Assembly (NCBI GenBank): GCA_028408915.1
Contig: JAOOLS010000008.1
Location: 1-34,056, forward strand
Source: Prochlorococcus sp. AH-716-J09
GTDB taxonomy: Bacteria > Cyanobacteriota > Cyanobacteriia > PCC-6307 > Cyanobiaceae
Length of the DNA: 34,056 nt
Direction of reading: 5' to 3'
The translations under genes were made by a program, and so were the position numbers. A model generated the notes under the pieces. That model saw only the letters and a list, made by a program, of their open reading frames with translations, was not told the DNA's origin and ran no database searches. Shown one piece after another: positions 29,100 through 34,056 of this stretch (its first letter is position 1; the number at the start of each line of letters is the position of its first letter).

Positions 29100-29267
29100 T
29101 TAATCTTTTATGTTTGATTTTGTACCTAATCTAGACAGCTCAGATGAGATATGTTCACTTTCTACATTTTTTAATCTTTCAATAAGCTCGGAAAGATCTT
29201 TATGCGCTAGCTCCCCATTTTGCTCCCATTTTAGAGACCTTGAGTTGCTATCAATTTTTTCTTTCAT
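29100..29267 (-). CDS. 55-aa small hypothetical protein
   Basis: MKEKIDSNSRSLKWEQNGELAHKDLSELIERLKNVESEHISSELSRLGTKSNIKD*; charged, likely helical; below the track length cut-off. Confidence 0.5.
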   Translation of the reverse strand: MKEKIDSNSRSLKWEQNGELAHKDLSELIERLKNVESEHISSELSRLGTKSNIKD

Positions 29268-29379
29268 TGTTAAATTTAAGTATTAAGAATATAAAACGAA
29301 AACAGGAGAAATTTGGTTATTGTTTCAAGCATAAACTTAAAAAAATATGAAGATTTTTAATACATTAAATATTTTTCTT

Positions 29380-29589
29380 TTATCCGCCACCAACTATTGA
29401 AACAATTTCTAAATTATCACCATCTTTAAGCTTCACTTTTTCCCATTTCATTGAATTTATAATTAAATTATTTAACTCCACTACAATTGTGTTTGGTTTA
29501 TATCCCATATGGTGAAGAGCTCTAGATAGTAGAGCATTTTCTTGATCAAGTTCTATTTTTTTTTCTTCTCCATTTACGCTAATTTTCAT
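29380..29589 (-). CDS. thiS: Sulfur carrier protein ThiS
   Basis: 69-aa ubiquitin-fold ORF ending in ...DGDNLEIVSIVGGG (C-terminal GG); overlaps the thiE 3' end. Confidence 0.92.
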   Translation of the reverse strand: MKISVNGEEKKIELDQENALLSRALHHMGYKPNTIVVELNNLIINSMKWEKVKLKDGDNLEIVSIVGGG

Positions 29590-30634
29590 GAGACAACTCT
29601 TTTAAAATCATCATAGCGTCTTCTTTGGGATCTTCAGAATTCATTAATTCCGAAACTAAGGCAACTTTTTTAAACCCATTTCTTTTTAAATATGAAATAT
29701 TATTTGACTTGATTCCTCCAATAGCAAACCAAGGAATGTTTAAATCCTTTGTTAATGTTTTGATGTTTTCAATGCCTAAAGGCTTTTTATTCTTTTTTGT
29801 TGTAGTTTCAAATACAGGCCCTATTCCTATGTAGTCACAACCCTCGTTTAGAGCATTTGAAATATCAATTGCATTGTTTGCACTTATACCGATTAATTTT
29901 GAATGTCCTAATAGTTTTCTTGCGGTTTTTAAGTCTAAATCATCTTGTCCAAGATGAATTCCATCCGCGTTAGATGCTAGAGCTATATCAAGTCTATCGT
30001 TAACGATAAATAAAGAATTATATCTTTTACATAGATTTTTAATCTGAATTGCTTCTTGAAGATGATCTTGATCAGTTCCCGTTTTAAATCTGTACTGAAT
30101 AATTTTTACTCCCGCAATTAAAATCTCTTCTATTATTTCTAATAAATTGTCCTTTTGATCTGTGATTACATATAAGTCATTGTCTTTTAATATTTTCTCC
30201 GACTTCTTACACTTGCTATAACTTAATAAGTCAATTTCAATTTTATAAATTTCATATCTAATTTCAGAAGCGATTTTTGAAAGCTCATGATTCTGCAGCC
30301 GTGTGAATTCTTCTATGACTCGTAATGCTTCTTGAACTCTGGCTGAATTAGAACTTATAATTTGTTCAGAAGTTTTTCTGTTGAATTGCTCTTGATGAGT
30401 CAATCCTTTACATTTGTCCTCAATGTGATTTCTAGATTTTTTATAAACTTCTAAATGATTTTTTCCTAAAATTTGTCTAAAATTTTTAATCTTTTCAACA
30501 TATTTTTTTTTGCCAAGGCCAAATCTAGCCCAATCTTCTAATACTCTTAGTCCTTCTCTAGCTCTATCTAGATTAGCGTCAATAATTTGATAAATTTTTA
30601 AATCTTCAGCGTCTTTGGTATCGGAATTCAGCAT
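29579..30634 (-). CDS. thiE: Thiamine-phosphate synthase with N-terminal extension (start set at M15 of the track ORF)
   Basis: C-terminal ThiE: LYVITD, IIQYRFKTG, FIVNDRLDIALASNADGIHLGQDDL, IGISANN, YIGIGPVFETTTKK, WFAIGGI. N-terminal domain IIDANLDRAREGLRVLEDWARFGLG. ATG 30634 avoids the ribF overlap. Confidence 0.92.
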   Translation of the reverse strand: MLNSDTKDAEDLKIYQIIDANLDRAREGLRVLEDWARFGLGKKKYVEKIKNFRQILGKNHLEVYKKSRNHIEDKCKGLTHQEQFNRKTSEQIISSNSARVQEALRVIEEFTRLQNHELSKIASEIRYEIYKIEIDLLSYSKCKKSEKILKDNDLYVITDQKDNLLEIIEEILIAGVKIIQYRFKTGTDQDHLQEAIQIKNLCKRYNSLFIVNDRLDIALASNADGIHLGQDDLDLKTARKLLGHSKLIGISANNAIDISNALNEGCDYIGIGPVFETTTKKNKKPLGIENIKTLTKDLNIPWFAIGGIKSNNISYLKRNGFKKVALVSELMNSEDPKEDAMMILKELSHEN

Positions 30635-30641
30635 TTGTAAT

Positions 30642-31565
30642 TTATTTTTTGTAGGTTTTAAAAATTTTAAGAGCATTATCTCTATCTTTTTTAATTTGAT
30701 TAGAAAGTTGATCTATATTTTTGAACTTGATTTGAGATCTAAGCTTTTCAACTGGTTCAACAGATAGATTTAAACCATATAGATCGATATCTTTATTTAT
30801 TAAATGAACTTCAACTGCAGATGGCAATATAGGACTTATTGTTGGTTGAGAGCCAAGATTCATAACAGATTCAATTTTTTTGTCGGAATTTTCTATGGTT
30901 GTCCAAGATGCGTAAACTCCTTCTCCAGGTAAAAATTTTCTGCCATCTATTTCAAGATTTGCAGTAGGCCATCCTATACTTTTTCCAATTCCTTTACCTT
31001 TGACGACCTTTCCATTAAAACTATAAGGCCTATTAAGAATTTTGAAAGCATTTTTCAGATCACTTTTCTCTAATAGATCTCTTATTCTGCTGCTGCTGAT
31101 TCTACCTTCCTTGTCTTCTAAAATTGGAATAATTTTTAGTTTAATATCCGTATCCTTAATCATATTTTTTATTGTATTTATGTCTCCACTCCTTCTGAAA
31201 CCAAATTTAAAATTAGCACCTACAGAAATGTTTTTTGCTTGTAATTGATTTATCAAAATATCTCTTACGAATCTTTCTGCACTTAATTTGGATAGTTCCA
31301 TATCAAAAGGAATTAGAACTAATTGTTCAATCCCGAGATCTTCAAGAATAGATAGTTTTTCATTAGGGAGATCAAGTCTAAGACGCATCTCTTTATAAAG
31401 AACTTCTCGGGGATGAGGCCAGAAGCTTGCAATTGTTGGGGTATATTGATTTTCTTCAACTACACTTTTTATTAATTGTCTGTGGCCAGCATGAAGACCA
31501 TCAAAACTTCCAATGGCTATTGATGTAGGACTCTTAACTTCAGATGGCGATATTAAAGAGATCAA
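30642..31565 (-). CDS. ribF: Bifunctional riboflavin kinase / FAD synthetase
   Basis: SIAIGSFDGLHAGHRQLI, SVGANFKFGFRRSGD, SSSRIRDLL, GKGIGKSIGWPTANLEI, GEGVYASW. Confidence 0.94.
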   Translation of the reverse strand: MISLISPSEVKSPTSIAIGSFDGLHAGHRQLIKSVVEENQYTPTIASFWPHPREVLYKEMRLRLDLPNEKLSILEDLGIEQLVLIPFDMELSKLSAERFVRDILINQLQAKNISVGANFKFGFRRSGDINTIKNMIKDTDIKLKIIPILEDKEGRISSSRIRDLLEKSDLKNAFKILNRPYSFNGKVVKGKGIGKSIGWPTANLEIDGRKFLPGEGVYASWTTIENSDKKIESVMNLGSQPTISPILPSAVEVHLINKDIDLYGLNLSVEPVEKLRSQIKFKNIDQLSNQIKKDRDNALKIFKTYKK

Positions 31566-31633
31566 AAGATTACGTGCAATTTTATGATTTTAGTGGCAAA
31601 TTTGGATTGATTACAGTTTATTCAATCAAATGA

Positions 31634-32167
31634 ATGTCTGACAAAATGGATTTTCAGTCCCTTTCATTTGGAATGCGGCGTATTGGATGGATACGCTTTT
31701 GGGTTCAGTCCATTTTAGGTGTTGTTGTTGCAGCTGTTTTGCTTTTTTCAAATGTTGTAAATAACAGCGAAGGACAGCTTGGCTTAGCGCCTGGTCTATC
31801 ATTTACAACAATATCCCTGATTTTACTACTTTTTAGTCTTTGGCAAGGTTGGTTAATTGTTAGAACAGGAAGAGCAATCGCAAGTAACGCAAGACCCTCA
31901 AGAGGACAAACCGGTAAATTGATAAAACGAGGACTTATAGTTGATTTATTTGGAATTTTGTTTGGATTAATTGGATATCAAGCTCTTATGGGAGCCTTAT
32001 TTATACAAGCATCCTCTCAAACAACTGGACAATTGATAACAGCGACATCTGATATCCCAATTACTGGTCTTGAAATATTATCAGTTCTCAGTAATACGCA
32101 AGTTATCGCTGCTCATTTTTTTGGACTTTGCTTTTCTTTATGGCTTTTAAGAAGGATTTACAAATGA
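31634..32167 (+). CDS. DUF3611-like membrane protein
   Basis: [40 protein letters not shown]..., four hydrophobic spans, resembles the cyanobacterial/plastid DUF3611 family. Confidence 0.75.
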   Translation: MSDKMDFQSLSFGMRRIGWIRFWVQSILGVVVAAVLLFSNVVNNSEGQLGLAPGLSFTTISLILLLFSLWQGWLIVRTGRAIASNARPSRGQTGKLIKRGLIVDLFGILFGLIGYQALMGALFIQASSQTTGQLITATSDIPITGLEILSVLSNTQVIAAHFFGLCFSLWLLRRIYK

Positions 32168-32956
32168 ATTATTAATTTTAGGTAAGTCATCTAAATTACC
32201 TCTCCAAAATAAATCTGGTTCTACAGGTGTAAGAGATATTTTATTTTCTTGTATTTGAGATACATCGCTTGGCCAATTCTTAGGACCGTAACCTTTCGAT
32301 TTAAGATCTAAAACAACTTCACCTGCTAACCAATAATAATCATCGCCCCTAGGGTCTTCCCTTTTGGAAAATTGATTTTTATATTTTCTTACTGATAATC
32401 TTGTCCAGGATAATTCTTTTATCTTGTTTTTTTCGCAGGGTGGAATGTTCAAATTTAATAAAAGTGAGGCTGGCCAACTATCGTTAATTGCTTGTTCGGC
32501 AATATCCATTGCAATTTCTCCAGCAAATTCAAAATTCTTCCATTTAAAACTAGCAACACTTATTGCCATGGAAGGAACATTTTCTAAAGTGCCTTCCATA
32601 GCTGCAGCGACTGTGCCTGAACAAAAAATATCTGTCCCTAAATTGGGTCCGTGATTTATTCCGGATAGTACTAGATCAGGTTTATGATCCAAGAGTTCAG
32701 ATAGTGCTAATTTGACACAATCAGCAGGTGTGCCAGAACATCCCCAAGCTTCAACTCCTTGACCGAATAACTCGTCAGCTTTTTCCACTCTTAATGGGGA
32801 TTGTAAAGTAAGACCATGACCAGTAGCTGATCTTTCTTGGTCAGGACATACTACTTTTACCTTATGTCCTCTTTTTTGGGCTGATTTTGCTAAAGCTCTT
32901 ATCCCCGCTGCGAAAACACCATCATCATTGCTAATTAATATATTTAACGGTTTCAT
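32147..32956 (-). CDS. surE: 5'-nucleotidase SurE
   Basis: [77 protein letters not shown]. Confidence 0.95.
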   Translation of the reverse strand: MKPLNILISNDDGVFAAGIRALAKSAQKRGHKVKVVCPDQERSATGHGLTLQSPLRVEKADELFGQGVEAWGCSGTPADCVKLALSELLDHKPDLVLSGINHGPNLGTDIFCSGTVAAAMEGTLENVPSMAISVASFKWKNFEFAGEIAMDIAEQAINDSWPASLLLNLNIPPCEKNKIKELSWTRLSVRKYKNQFSKREDPRGDDYYWLAGEVVLDLKSKGYGPKNWPSDVSQIQENKISLTPVEPDLFWRGNLDDLPKINNSFVNPS

Positions 32957-33024
32957 TAATCAAGAAATTTTATTTATGGACGATATTTAAGTAAGATAAA
33001 GCAATACTTATTTTTACTATATCA

Positions 33025-34017
33025 GTGAGTCAAATTGAATCATTAAGTCAAATTGAGGAAAAACTAAATAATCTTTCTCTAACAGCAAAAAATAATATAG
33101 ATAATTCTAATACTCATGAAGAACTGGATCAATTGAGAGTTTCCTTGCTAGGAAAAAAAGGTGATTTGTCAATTATTTTGAAAACAATGGGTCAATTATC
33201 CGCTACCGATAGGCCAATTATTGGTCAGAAGGCAAATTTGCAAGAACTAATAACTGAAAGAAAAAATAAACTAAACAGCGAAGCCTTAGATAAAAAGATT
33301 AAAAAAGAAAAAATTGATGTAACTATCCCTTCTATTGGAACACCCCCTGGGAATAAACATCCTTTGATTTCAACACAAGACGAAATAATAGATATATTTT
33401 GTGGTTTAGGATATTCAGTAGAAAGTGGCCCTGAAATAGAAACTGATTTTTATAATTTTGAGTCTCTCAACATACCCAAAAATCATCCCGCAAGAGATAT
33501 GCAGGATACTTTCTACTTAGATGAAAATCGACTTTTAAGGACTCATACTTCTCCCGTTCAGATAAGGTACTTAGAGAAGAATCCTCCTCCAGTAAGAATT
33601 ATTGCTCCCGGTAGAGTATATAGGAGAGATGCAGTAGATGCTACTCATTCCCCTGTATTTAATCAGGTTGAGGTTTTATGTATAGATCAGGACATTAATT
33701 TTGGTCATTTAAGAGGAACAGTTCTTACATTTTTAAGGGCCTTTTTTGGAGATATTCCTGTAAGATTTAGAGCTAGTTATTTCCCATTTACTGAACCTTC
33801 AGCAGAAGTAGATGTCCAGTGGAAAGGTAAATGGTTAGAAGTAATGGGTTGCGGAATGGTTGATCCAAAGGTCTTAGAAAAATTAGGAATAGATTCTGAG
33901 AAATGGACTGGTTTTGCAGCAGGATTAGGAGTTGAGAGATTTTGTATGGTGAGACATCAGATCGACGACATCAGAAAATTTTATACAAATGATATTAGAT
34001 TCTTAGAACAGTTCTAA
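33025..34017 (+). CDS. pheS: Phenylalanyl-tRNA synthetase alpha subunit (GTG start)
   Basis: [120 protein letters not shown]. Confidence 0.96.
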   Translation: MSQIESLSQIEEKLNNLSLTAKNNIDNSNTHEELDQLRVSLLGKKGDLSIILKTMGQLSATDRPIIGQKANLQELITERKNKLNSEALDKKIKKEKIDVTIPSIGTPPGNKHPLISTQDEIIDIFCGLGYSVESGPEIETDFYNFESLNIPKNHPARDMQDTFYLDENRLLRTHTSPVQIRYLEKNPPPVRIIAPGRVYRRDAVDATHSPVFNQVEVLCIDQDINFGHLRGTVLTFLRAFFGDIPVRFRASYFPFTEPSAEVDVQWKGKWLEVMGCGMVDPKVLEKLGIDSEKWTGFAAGLGVERFCMVRHQIDDIRKFYTNDIRFLEQF

Positions 34018-34056
34018 TAGTATTTAATTTTTAAATTAGGATTGTCCAACAAATTA

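Noticed and set aside
1-34056. CRISPR arrays, prophage, transposase or classical defence/toxin-antitoxin loci
   Set aside because: No spaced direct repeats, integrase, transposase, Cas or restriction genes were seen; the only strong repeat is inside ffh.

Overview
The window looks like core chromosome from a low-GC, high-light-type marine picocyanobacterium, most likely Prochlorococcus. This taxon call is inferred from gene content, gene order and AT richness; no search was run. About 30 protein genes are densely packed. They include a codA-like amidohydrolase (5' end cut by the window), a GlcD-like FAD oxidase, folC, argD, murA, a SpoU/TrmH methylase, lpd, trpC, a Ni-SOD module (nickel permease, sodX, sodN), an FKBP isomerase, lnt, mnmA, nnr, a group-2 sigma factor, pdhA, ftn2/ARC6, ffh, rpsP, phoH, a BI-1 family gene, era, trmD fused in frame to ispF, a TIGR03792-like gene, larB, thiS, thiE, ribF, a DUF3611 gene, surE and pheS. 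There is one tRNA-Leu(CAA). I saw no CRISPR array, prophage, transposon or obvious defence island. The best leads are: (1) sodX appears to lack an AUG/GUG/UUG start upstream of its catalytic Ser, and its frame opens with an AUU that overlaps the sodN stop (UAAUU); (2) a SpoU methylase whose homologous N-terminus also has no canonical start; (3) an in-frame TrmD-IspF fusion; (4) a tRNA-Leu ending 5 nt before the argD start; (5) several very small ORFs missing from the supplied ORF track, including an ATGA-overlapping pair of tiny membrane proteins; (6) a 7-copy 18-bp tandem repeat in ffh.
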